NCBI GenBank assembly: GCA_014905825.1
Contig: JACGCN010000007.1
Location: 1,736,001 to 1,800,000 of the forward strand
DNA length: 64,000 nucleotides
Reading direction: 5' to 3'
DNA from: Lyophyllum atratum
Lineage: Eukaryota > Basidiomycota > Agaricomycetes > Agaricales > Lyophyllaceae
Positions within the stretch are counted from its first letter, which is position 1. Every line of letters begins with the position of its first letter. The translations under genes were made by a program, and so were the position numbers. Below, one piece after another: positions 1-9,102 of the stretch. The notes under the pieces were generated by a model that did not search any database, was not told the DNA's origin, and was given only the letters and a program-made list of their open reading frames with translations.

Positions 1-229
1 TCTATAAACTGAAGGAACGAAAGAAAGAGGAGTATTATCGCGTCATGGACCTATTTGAGGCCATCGTGTTCGACAAGACACCGGAGAGGAGAGAAGAAGA
101 AGAAGGTCTCGAAAGCCTGAATCTTTTCGAAGAGAGTGCTATATTCGAAGATGATGAGGCAGAAGTCAGTTGGCGTAACGAGGTACTAACGCTCGAAGAC
201 AGTCTCGTACACGTACACGGTGAGGATGA

Positions 230-234
230 CTTTC
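230..234. repeat. Target-site duplication, left copy
   Basis: The pentamer CTTTC lies directly before the 5' LTR and recurs exactly after the 3' LTR at 5922-5926. A 5-bp duplication is what gypsy-type integrases leave. Confidence 0.88.
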
Positions 235-443
235 TGTAAGCATTGCACGCTTACCTCCAACTTACTGACAATCACGTTATGGTGACACGGTCACGTTATC
301 GTTACGTAGTCACGCATACATATAGACAGAGACGCGCTTTTGTAACGCTACTTTACATTTCCAATACAGTTCTCGTTACTGTTTTGTCTCGTGCGTCTCT
401 GTACCATCAACGCCCTAGTGGTCAGACCCAGCGTCTGATTACA
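235..443 (+). repeat. 5' LTR
   Basis: This 209-bp terminal repeat starts TGTAAGCATT and ends CTGATTACA. Its partner at 5713-5921 is identical. Confidence 0.95.
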
Positions 444-988
444 CTTTTTTTTAAACACTTACGACTGTATTATCACGCGGGACTGCCCACGCGATATCCC
501 CATTCCTCGCGCTTCTCCCGCTCCTTCCCTGTCACGTCAGGAACTCCAAAACCCCTGATCAGCGCAACCGCCTTATACAAATACATCACCTGAACCTTTC
601 CCGCGAAATCGCTCTTCCCTCATCGCGCTTTTCAACCAATTCATCTTTCCCAAACCACCTCCAACCTTTTTCGCCGCCACCTCGCCCCGACGCGTATCAG
701 TAAAGTCGCAATCTGGCGATCCTCACGCGCGCTCAGCAAGCAGCAAGCGGTACCACACCAACTTCACCGTCCTCCTCACAAAGGCAGGATCCGCCGCCGC
801 TTAGAAGCGGTTCGCCCACATCACCCCCACCGTCGCCCTTATCTTCCGTTCCATCCAGCACCGCGCTGGCTGGCTCTAGCTCTAAAACCACCCACGCCGG
901 CGTAAAACCACCCGGACCACCCAAACCCGTTTCCGACTCTGATTCGGACACACCACTCGTCCCTCAATTCCGATTCCATCCTGCAAAA

Positions 989-3900
989 ATGTCTACATCC
1001 ACCGACAAACTCGCTTCTGTTACTCAAACCAGTGCCTCCCATGCCCCCACCGTTTCCGAAGGTCTCCTGACCGTCGACACTCTCCGCGCCTTTGAGACGT
1101 GCTCCAAACGTTTCTTCCGCGCGAAAAAGATCGCTGCTGAAGACCAGGTCGCTCAGGTCATTTTCAGTTTCGAAGGGCACGCGGTTCAAGATTGGGTTAA
1201 CATTCTTGAGGCTGAGCTCGTCGCCTTGTCTTTCAGCGCCTTCATGGGTCGCTTACGCACTAAATGGCTTCGGGACGGTTGGGATTATGAGTACGGACAA
1301 ATTCTTCATGGGTTCCAGGGTGACCAGGTATTCAGCGAATGGGTCAACCGCATTCGCGAGGCCAACAGCATCCTCGTCTCTATCGACAACGTCCATTTAC
1401 CACCAGAACGTTTACGCCCTCACATACGCATGCATTTCAACACCGAGCTCGACGCCGAATACCGTCTGGTGAACGGCGAAAAGCCGGGTAAATTAGACAC
1501 CATCGTCGACCTCGAGGACTGGATCACGTCCGTGTCCCGGCTCGACCAGGCCATCAAGGCTAAGGCAGCGAGGGACCGCAAGGCGTACATAGCCCAGCTC
1601 GCGGCCTTAGGGAACGAAGCGAAGAAGTTCGGGCGCAACGTTTCTAACTTCACGCAGAACTCATCGACGCCCGCTGCATCCAACTCCAACGGAACCGCCT
1701 CCAACGCCAACCCCCCGGCCTTCGCCCGCAAGTTCGCAAAGAAGTTAACGGAGGAGGAACGGGAGCTTTTGAAGAAGAACGATGGCTGTACCAGCTGCCG
1801 GTTGGCATTCGTCGGACCCAAGCACGTTTGTGAATACGCGAGCAAACCCTTACCTTTCGACCTCGCGCCCACCGTTAACCAGGCGTACATCGAGAAATGT
1901 CGCAAGTCGAATACCACCCAAATCGCGGCGGTTTTCGAGGAGGTCGACGACTCTTCCGACGACACAGCCGACGAGGAGGAGTTCGACCATGCCAATGAGT
2001 ATGTGTTTCCCCGACATCTCTCTTGGTCATGCATTTTATCTGCCCCCTCCGCTATGCCTGTCACCGTGAATGCTCTTATTGACCACGGTGCACCGCCAGC
2101 TCTGATTTCTAGTGACCTCGCCAAGAAACTCGGCCTCCCGACTCGACCTTTACGCAAAGCCTTACGTGTAGCTGGCGCCTTCTCCTCATCATCACATACG
2201 GACGCCCATAGTAGTAATTCCGGAGACCTTGTCCTTACATCTTTCGTCTCAGCTTCTGTACTATCACCGTGTTCGCAATGGCAATCTCGATCCCAAGTTT
2301 TCGTCGTGTGCCCCAACCTTAGGTCCGATGTCATCCTCGGACTGGATTTCCTGTCGCGCAACGACATCATTGTGGACGCCGCGGAGCGGTCCGCCGTGGA
2401 TAAGAAGACCAGCTTTGATCTTCTTAACCCACCTGACCCTGTGAAGGCACGGAAACCGGTGAAAACCTCACCACACGAGAAGCGAAAGGCGGATTTAAAG
2501 GCGATCAAAACCGGGCAAAAGAGCACCCGGGAGAAGCGGAAACTCGTTTTCTTTGAGCTCGAAGCGAAGTTCCAACGCGAGAAGGGCAAATTCGACAAAG
2601 CCTCACATGTGACCGAATCTACGCCCGCGAGCATCCTGGGCCTCATCAAAGCTCATATCAGCGTCCTCGCCAACGCTGAATTCCTAAAAGAAATGGACAG
2701 GAAGTTCAAGTCAGAATTTGAAGACTGCTTCCCGGTCGACATCCCACATGTACGCGACTTACCCAGCGACGTGTATCACCGTATCGAAGTTAAACCTAAC
2801 GCGCGGATCACGGTCGCGCGTGCGTATTCCTGCCCGAGGAAGTACCGCGACGGTTGGAAGACGCTGATTGACCAACATTATGCGGCCGGCAGAATACGGC
2901 CCTCCAACTCACAGTACACATCCCCCTCCTTCATTATCCCCAAAGCGGACAAGTCCGCCCTTCCTCGTTGGGTGAACGACTACCGAGCGCTGAACGCCCA
3001 GACGGTGCCAGACAGCTATCCCTTGCCTCGAGTGGAGGACATTCTCGCGGACTGCGCCAAGGGAAAGATTTGGGGAAAAATAGATATGACGAACGCCTTC
3101 TTTCAGACACTCGTCCACCCGGACGACGTGAAGTACACAGCGACACTCACCCCTTTCGGACTTTGGGAATGGGTCGTAATGCCCATGGGTCTTCGGAACG
3201 CCCCCGCGACTCATCAGCGCCGTGTTAACCTTGCGTTAAGGGACCTCATCGGAAACATCTGCCACGTATATCTAGACGACATCGTCATCTGGTCAAACTC
3301 GCTCGAGGAACATGAAATCAATGTGGCCCGCGTTCTCAACGCGCTTCGAGCCGCGAATTTGTACTGCTCGATTAAGAAGAGCATTTTATTCACAACCGAA
3401 CTGGATTTCTTAGGACACCACATCTCCGCGCGCGGCATCGAGCCGGATGGCGAGAAAGTCGACAGAATCCTCAGCTGGCCGAAGCCTGAACGGGCTAAAC
3501 ATGTCCGACAGTTTCTCGGGCTCGTGCGATACATATCATCCTTCCTACCTACCCTAGCAGAACATACCGCGGTTCTCACACCGTTAACAAAGAAAGAATG
3601 CAATAAAGAATTTCCACCGTGGACGGAGGAGCATCAGGCGGCCTTCGACGCGATTAAAGACCTGGTAGTCAGTAGCGACTGCTTAACCACGATCGACCAC
3701 GTCAACCCAGGGAACAAGAAGATATTCTTGACCTGTGATGCGAGCAAAAGACGTACTGGAGGTGTTCTCTCATTCGGCGAAACCTGGGAGGACGCGCGCC
3801 CGGTGGCCTTCGATTCCAAGCAACATACGGGCGCTGAACGAAACTATCCTACCCACGAACAGGAGCTGCTCGCAATTCTTCGCGGATTGCGAAAATGGAG

Positions 3901-5635
3901 GAACGACCTACTCGGCTCGCATGTCCACATCTATACGGATCACAAAACGCTGGAGAATTTCAACACGCAACGAGACCTATCGTGCCGCCAAGCGCGGTGG
4001 ATGGAATATCTTTCTCAATACGACTACACCATACATTACATCCGCGGCGAGGACAACACCGTCGCCGACGCCTTGTCACGTCTCCCTAACTCCTACATCG
4101 AACCCTCACCCGTCGTTTCGATTGCCCCCGTCTACGACGTCTCCGACAAGTCCCATATTCTCAAGAACATCAAGCGGGGGTATCAAATCGACGCATATAC
4201 GAAGCGAATCCTCGACGACCACGAAGCTGGAACACTTTCCACAGGTGTGGAAGTCCGCGATGAGTTAATCTACGTCGGCGACCGGCTTGTCATCCCCAAG
4301 TACAAGGATCTCCGAGAGAATCTATTCCGGATGGCCCACGATAGCATGGGCCACTTCGGCGGCGACAAGTGCTACGCCGCACTGCGGGAAGCATATTATT
4401 GGCCAAAGATGCGCCGAAATCTAATCGACGCATATATTCCATCGTGTCGCGAATGCCAGCGTAACAAAAACACGACAACGAAGCCTCGGGGGCCACTTCA
4501 CCCTCTCCCAATTCCCGAGACACGTTTCTCCTCCGTAACGCTAGATTTCGTAGGACCTCTCCCCGAAGACGAGGGTTTCGACCAGTTGTGTACTATGACA
4601 TGTCGTGCGGGTGCCGAAGTACGGATTGCGCCTTGTAGGACGACCCAGACGGCCGAAGAATTCGCCGTCATATTTTTCAAGGAGTGGTATTGTGAGAACG
4701 GGCTTCCAGACAACATAATCACGGACCGCGACAAACTTTTCGTCAGCAAATTCTGGAACGCCTTTCTTGACCTCGCCGGCGTTAAACATAAACGCTCTTC
4801 GGCGTATCACCCCCAAACCGATGGGTTATCAGAAAGATCCAATAAGACCGTCATTCAATGCGTACGCTTCCATGTCGACCGTAATCAGTCGGGATGGGTT
4901 CGGGCGCTACCTATCATCCGCTTTCACATCATGAACACTGTCAACTCTTCAACCGGTTTTTCACCCTTTCAATTGCGCTCGGGTTTCTCACCCAAAACGA
5001 TCCCCAGCATCGTTCCGGTTGCAATTCCCAAGAAGGAAAAGGAACGTGCTGCGGCTCACGCCTTGATGGAGTCCATCCAAATGGATTTCCTAGAAGCCAT
5101 GGATAACATGCGCGCCGCCAAGATGGTCCAAGCGCACTACGCTAACCTCGGTCGCGCACCGGAAATCCCTTACGAAGTTGGTGCGAAAGTTTTACTGTCC
5201 ACGGTGAACCGCCGAAGGGAATACGTTCAAAAGGAGGACGGACGTGCCGCCAAGTTCATGCCCCGTTTCGACGGGCCTTTCACAGTTATCAAGTCTTACC
5301 CAGAATCCTCGTCATACACCTTAGACCTACCCGAGCACATGACGATACACCCGACCTTCCATTCCGCGTTGCTTCGCCCATATAACGAAAACGACGACAG
5401 CTTATTTCCCTCTCGAACTCTTGCAAAACCTGGTCCCGTCGTGACGGAAGATGGTGTCGAAGAGTACTTCGTGGACCGCATAGTGGACGAGAGAAAATAT
5501 CGTCGACAACAGCAATACCTAATTCGTTGGACTGGTTATGGACCGGAATACGACCTTTGGCGCCCGGCTAAAGACTTTGAAGAGACAGCGGCGCTCGACG
5601 AGTGGGAACGCAAGAAGCGAGCGATGGAGAGTTAA
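989..5635 (+). CDS. Gag-Pol polyprotein of the gypsy chromovirus
   Basis: This is a single 1548-residue frame without introns. The first ~250 residues are a gag/capsid-like region, followed by a zinc-knuckle-like C-x2-C..H-x-C cluster near residues 265-285. An aspartic protease follows around residue 365, with an active site reading D-H-G-A where D-S/T-G is usual. The reverse transcriptase has its YLDD catalytic motif near residue 760. RNase H comes next, with LTCDAS and TDHKTL motifs. The integrase has an H-H-C-C zinc finger from about residue 1117, then D, D and E of the DDE triad near 1185, 1245 and 1281. A chromodomain fills the last ~55 residues with the aromatic pattern YLIRWTGYG. It makes the proteins for reverse transcription and integration; the chromodomain should steer integration to marked chromatin (family knowledge). 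Start chosen at the first ATG after a purine-rich context. No stop or frameshift is seen. Confidence 0.95.
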   Translation: MSTSTDKLASVTQTSASHAPTVSEGLLTVDTLRAFETCSKRFFRAKKIAAEDQVAQVIFSFEGHAVQDWVNILEAELVALSFSAFMGRLRTKWLRDGWDYEYGQILHGFQGDQVFSEWVNRIREANSILVSIDNVHLPPERLRPHIRMHFNTELDAEYRLVNGEKPGKLDTIVDLEDWITSVSRLDQAIKAKAARDRKAYIAQLAALGNEAKKFGRNVSNFTQNSSTPAASNSNGTASNANPPAFARKFAKKLTEEERELLKKNDGCTSCRLAFVGPKHVCEYASKPLPFDLAPTVNQAYIEKCRKSNTTQIAAVFEEVDDSSDDTADEEEFDHANEYVFPRHLSWSCILSAPSAMPVTVNALIDHGAPPALISSDLAKKLGLPTRPLRKALRVAGAFSSSSHTDAHSSNSGDLVLTSFVSASVLSPCSQWQSRSQVFVVCPNLRSDVILGLDFLSRNDIIVDAAERSAVDKKTSFDLLNPPDPVKARKPVKTSPHEKRKADLKAIKTGQKSTREKRKLVFFELEAKFQREKGKFDKASHVTESTPASILGLIKAHISVLANAEFLKEMDRKFKSEFEDCFPVDIPHVRDLPSDVYHRIEVKPNARITVARAYSCPRKYRDGWKTLIDQHYAAGRIRPSNSQYTSPSFIIPKADKSALPRWVNDYRALNAQTVPDSYPLPRVEDILADCAKGKIWGKIDMTNAFFQTLVHPDDVKYTATLTPFGLWEWVVMPMGLRNAPATHQRRVNLALRDLIGNICHVYLDDIVIWSNSLEEHEINVARVLNALRAANLYCSIKKSILFTTELDFLGHHISARGIEPDGEKVDRILSWPKPERAKHVRQFLGLVRYISSFLPTLAEHTAVLTPLTKKECNKEFPPWTEEHQAAFDAIKDLVVSSDCLTTIDHVNPGNKKIFLTCDASKRRTGGVLSFGETWEDARPVAFDSKQHTGAERNYPTHEQELLAILRGLRKWRNDLLGSHVHIYTDHKTLENFNTQRDLSCRQARWMEYLSQYDYTIHYIRGEDNTVADALSRLPNSYIEPSPVVSIAPVYDVSDKSHILKNIKRGYQIDAYTKRILDDHEAGTLSTGVEVRDELIYVGDRLVIPKYKDLRENLFRMAHDSMGHFGGDKCYAALREAYYWPKMRRNLIDAYIPSCRECQRNKNTTTKPRGPLHPLPIPETRFSSVTLDFVGPLPEDEGFDQLCTMTCRAGAEVRIAPCRTTQTAEEFAVIFFKEWYCENGLPDNIITDRDKLFVSKFWNAFLDLAGVKHKRSSAYHPQTDGLSERSNKTVIQCVRFHVDRNQSGWVRALPIIRFHIMNTVNSSTGFSPFQLRSGFSPKTIPSIVPVAIPKKEKERAAAHALMESIQMDFLEAMDNMRAAKMVQAHYANLGRAPEIPYEVGAKVLLSTVNRRREYVQKEDGRAAKFMPRFDGPFTVIKSYPESSSYTLDLPEHMTIHPTFHSALLRPYNENDDSLFPSRTLAKPGPVVTEDGVEEYFVDRIVDERKYRRQQQYLIRWTGYGPEYDLWRPAKDFEETAALDEWERKKRAMES

Positions 5636-5694
5636 CTAACGTACACCGGCTTTTCCATGTTCCCTTTTTCCTTCCACAGTGGGGGGAATTTTTT

Positions 5695-5712
5695 GGGGAG
5701 GAGATGGGCGAG
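5695..5712 (+). other. Polypurine tract of the gypsy element
   Basis: The run GGGGAGGAGATGGGCGAG lies immediately upstream of the 3' LTR and has one pyrimidine. It is the expected plus-strand primer of reverse transcription. Confidence 0.8.
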
Positions 5713-5921
5713 TGTAAGCATTGCACGCTTACCTCCAACTTACTGACAATCACGTTATGGTGACACGGTCACGTTATCGTTACGTAGTCACGCATACATA
5801 TAGACAGAGACGCGCTTTTGTAACGCTACTTTACATTTCCAATACAGTTCTCGTTACTGTTTTGTCTCGTGCGTCTCTGTACCATCAACGCCCTAGTGGT
5901 CAGACCCAGCGTCTGATTACA
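5713..5921 (+). repeat. 3' LTR
   Basis: This 209-bp copy is identical to the 5' LTR and is followed directly by the second CTTTC target duplication. Confidence 0.95.
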
Positions 5922-5926
5922 CTTTC
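5922..5926. repeat. Target-site duplication, right copy
   Basis: CTTTC, identical to 230-234. After it the interrupted host reading frame continues. Confidence 0.88.
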
Positions 5927-6612
5927 TTTACGAATCCTCCCGGCCAACAACACCCTTCCAACCGCCGACGCCTCCTCCTGCTACGCCTTCTCCTCCGGCA
6001 TCTCCCTCTGTTCCTCCTGCCCCTTCTCCTCCCGCCACTCCGCCGAACTTATCTGCGGGCCCACTTCAGCCGACGGTGCCCGTTAAACCTCGCAAACGAA
6101 AGACGCGTGCAGCGCCCGCGGAGCACCAAAATTCCCCTCCACCACTTCCTCCAGCCGCTTACCCGCTGTCGCTCTCGCCACCGCCACCACTCCCACCAGT
6201 GCTGCCACCTCCGCTGCTCCCGAAAGTGCCAGCAAAACCAGCAAAGCCACGTACCGTAAAGGCAAAACCTAAGAACTACCCAGCGAATACAGCGGCCCAA
6301 AACGAAACTACAACCATGCCTATGCCTGTCCCCGAACCTACTACAAAGAAAGCAGGCAAATCCAACAACCCCCGCAACAACAAAGGCAAGAACAAGGCCG
6401 CACCCGAGAATGACGCACCAGAACAGGGTGTGGTCACGACAGATCATGCCGCACACGTCGCAGATACCAATGAAATTAAAGAGACGAGCGAGCTGCCCGT
6501 GCGTCGAACGCTGCGAACGCGGTCAGGCCAGCAAGTACGTCAATTCTTGTGTATTCCGACCAGAATATTGAACTGATATTTCACCGTTTCGGTCTAGTCC
6601 AAAGTCATTTAG

Positions 6613-7748
6613 TTACAGCGGCCAGCCTTAGCCTCTAGTCTACCTATTTATGTAGCACACACCGCCTTCCTATGCATACACTTCCTACTATACATGACTT
6701 GACTTGTCTCTTCTCAACGGCGCCCTTCTGGCGTCTGAGATCTTCGGGGATGACGCGGCCTAGATCATGATCCTTCGGGATCACTCCAGCTTGGATCAGG
6801 ATCCGGATCAGGATCGGATCAAGATCCTGCCGGAGATCAGCTAGATCTTGCCGATCGGATACGGGTTTTGCCGCTTCTCGGAATTTGTGACACATTCCAC
6901 CAACCATTGAAATACGAAGAGTCCGTCATCCAAGTCCAGTTTGTATCTACATGCCGTCATGCTTGGTGATGTTCCGTTATTTGTACCACTCAAAGCTGCG
7001 GGCGATCTGCGTCCTCATCATTGACCTTGGTTGACTATATCTTGCGTTATCTCTTGGTTTGGAGTCGTCGGTACTTGCATGACTGGCATTAATATCGTGC
7101 TTTTCAATCATGGGTTATATGCGTAAAGAGTACGCTGAGATGTCCCGACGGCCTGTTACAGTGATTTGCCGCTGGCGCTTTTTTCGCGGCCCTTACGCGC
7201 TCGACTCAGTCTCCAAGGAGAGTTACGCTGTCGTGATGTGCAGGCCTGTCGCGCAACACGGTCACATGAAATTCACGTGCATTGTTTACTTGTATTTGCC
7301 CTTGTCAATGTCTACTTTCGGAAGACCATTTTCGGATCCTCCACCATACCTTCATTGGCGTTTCTCTTTTCTCTCACCAACTGCCTGCGTACCAGAGCGC
7401 GCCGGATGACCGCTCGGGCTTTGGCACTTTCTCTGTTAAACCCTTGCGACCCACTAATATAGATCAATCAAGCCCCTCCAACTTACACTTCACGACCTTG
7501 TACTCGTTTTGTCAACTTTGACCTTGTACTCCGTCATGAGGCCATTTCCTGAGAGACGTCGGCTTATAATGCAGTCATAAGCTTTCCTAGGCAACCAAAA
7601 GATAGAGAGGAAGCACCTACCAACGTCCTGTCTAACAACCTTGTACTTGCGCTAGTTATATCTTGGATGCCTCAATTCCTTGTTCAGTCCTTATCGTCCC
7701 GGTACGACCCAGTCACCTCTTCCCGCCTTTTGTCGGGCTCCCTTTGCG
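6613..7748. other. Intergenic stretch
   Basis: No gene is recognised here. The left part holds the GATC-dense block described separately. The rest shows only short unsupported ORFs and presumably contains the 3' region of the split host gene and the promoter of the next gene. Confidence 0.5.
6737..6860. repeat. GATC-dense imperfect repeat
   Basis: About 13 GATC tetramers occur in roughly 125 bp, including a core of overlapping GGATCAGGATCC-like units around 6790-6830. The rest of the window has them only sporadically. I do not know a function; a degenerate short tandem repeat is the simplest reading. Confidence 0.6.
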
Positions 7749-8812
7749 ATGGGAAACAGTCCCTTAACGTCGTCCTATCTTCCGGGGGCGTTTAAACCCC
7801 AACGTGGGCCGCGGGGGCGAAGACGAGACATCGTTGAGGTCTCCTGCCAACAGCGGCTCCTTGACGATCTCATTAACCCTTGTATCGCTCGCGTAGCTGG
7901 CAGCGGGCCATCTCTCCTCGAGAAGTCCCCTAAAGAACACATCGTGGACGTGGCAACTGCCCAGGCGCGCCTTCCGTACCCGCAACGGAAGCATATCCAA
8001 CAGTTGAAGACCGAGGTTCCGCCTGGGTGAGAGATCTCCGCACTCATGCTAGAGCCTCCCCTCTTAATTGAATCGTTTCCAAGTCATGTTCGCGTACGCT
8101 TCTATCCGACATTCGACAGAAAGCGGGGGTTCAAAGCCAAGCCCAACCTCGAAGCCGTTCTACCACTGGAGGCAAATGGCGAGTTTGACCTGGGACGGGT
8201 CAAACGGCTGTGGGGCCTCGAAACGTGCACGGTCAGTTGCGCAACCATGCTCCACTTTCCTCTCGCTTAAGTGCCTTGCATACCAGCCTATCGACCCCGT
8301 ACGTTGGAAAGTGGTTGAACCAGGACAGCCGGATGCCCTGTCTCCCTTGGCAGTGCACAGTCTACAAGAGTTCTACGGTATCATCAACGTCATCGGTGAG
8401 TCCCTCCACGCCACCATTGCCACCATGGAAAAACTGACCCGACGAATCATCAGAACCTTGCGTAACAGTAACAACACTAAAGAAACGAGAAGTCCGCGAG
8501 ACCCTCGTACCCCACCTCGAATCCGTCCGCCCCCGCGTCACCGCCCTCCTGCACAGCATCGAAAAGTACATCAACGAGACAAGCCTCGGCGAATGCTACG
8601 ACAAAGCCCAACAAGACGTGCGCTACTTCGACTGGTGCCTCAAACAGTGGATGGCCGAGCTGTCGCCGTGGCAGCAGCTCCTTTTCCTCCTCATCTTCTT
8701 CGCGATGATCGTGTTTTTCTTTTTTCTTACTGTTCTGGCGCCGCGTCCGGAGAAAGCGCCCATGAGAGTCCGATGGGCTCAAGATGGGCTTAATGTGACC
8801 ACGGAGCAGTGA
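7749..8812 (+). CDS. Tail-anchored membrane protein of unknown function
   Basis: Four exons fit in frame: 7749-8026, 8084-8231, 8287-8395 and 8454-8812, giving 297 residues. The three introns are 55-58 nt with GT-AG ends. The last exon encodes a charged helical stretch, then one strongly hydrophobic segment (LLFLLIFFAMIVFFFFLTV) about 30 residues before the C-terminus, so the protein is probably a type-II or tail-anchored membrane protein with its bulk in the cytosol. The N-terminal half is basic and has no domain I recognise. The ATG at 7749 was chosen because the frame before it has no ATG; the start is the least certain part. Its role is unknown. Confidence 0.6.
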
Positions 8813-9102
8813 TGGTCTAGCTCGGTGCGACGGAATATGCATATGCCCCCCATGCTAGCCCTTTTTTGACATTATGCTGCGCCTCGCGCTTGTACCATTA
8901 GCCATGCATACCTTTTTACTCTACTAACGTAACATCAACTGCAATCTTGTGTACTCTATAGTATATAGTGTACATGTACAACTATCTCATCCCGGATTTC
9001 ATCACGTACGGAAGAAATTTTCGTGTTCCGCATATAGTCAGGTATATGTTGTCTAGCGTACAAAATCGGCTTTTCAAAACTACGTGCGTTCCCAAAGGTA
9101 TT

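Larger units (their letters stand above)
235..5921 (+). mobile_element. Full-length Ty3/gypsy LTR retrotransposon (chromovirus)
   Basis: The element is 5687 bp with 209-bp LTRs that begin TG and end CA. They are identical as far as I can read, base by base, and are flanked by the 5-bp duplication CTTTC. The interior holds one uninterrupted gag-pol frame with protease, RT, RNase H, integrase and a C-terminal chromodomain. A purine-rich tract precedes the 3' LTR. I see no sequence after the 5' LTR that looks like a standard tRNA primer-binding site starting TGG; the bases there are T-rich. LTR identity plus an intact ORF point to a recent and possibly still competent insertion (inference). Confidence 0.95.
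1..6612 (+). pseudogene. Host gene of unknown function split by a gypsy insertion (5' end outside window)
   Basis: The reading frame is open from the first bases of the window to the left LTR at 235. It resumes after the 3' LTR in the same register once the element and one copy of the 5-bp target duplication are removed. The left part is acidic and charged, with runs of Glu and Arg-Glu. The right part (about 5927-6534) is a Pro/Ala/Lys-rich, low-complexity tail. It ends through a 63-nt intron (6535-6597, GTACGT donor, CTGAT branch, CTAG acceptor) and a short last exon with stop at 6610-6612. I recognise no domain, so no function is offered; a KDZ- or other transposon-encoded protein is one possibility. 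The insertion separates the N-terminal part from the proline-rich tail, so the allele is most likely inactive or truncated inside the LTR. Confidence 0.6.

Noticed and set aside
1420..2649. Long minus-strand ORF (409 codons) opposite gag
   Set aside because: It is antisense to the clearly coding gag-pol frame and has no recognisable protein features.
8068..8793. 241-codon plus ORF over the tail-anchored gene
   Set aside because: Only part of it is coding; its second half is Arg/Pro-rich shadow sequence, while the spliced frame gives the hydrophobic C-terminus.
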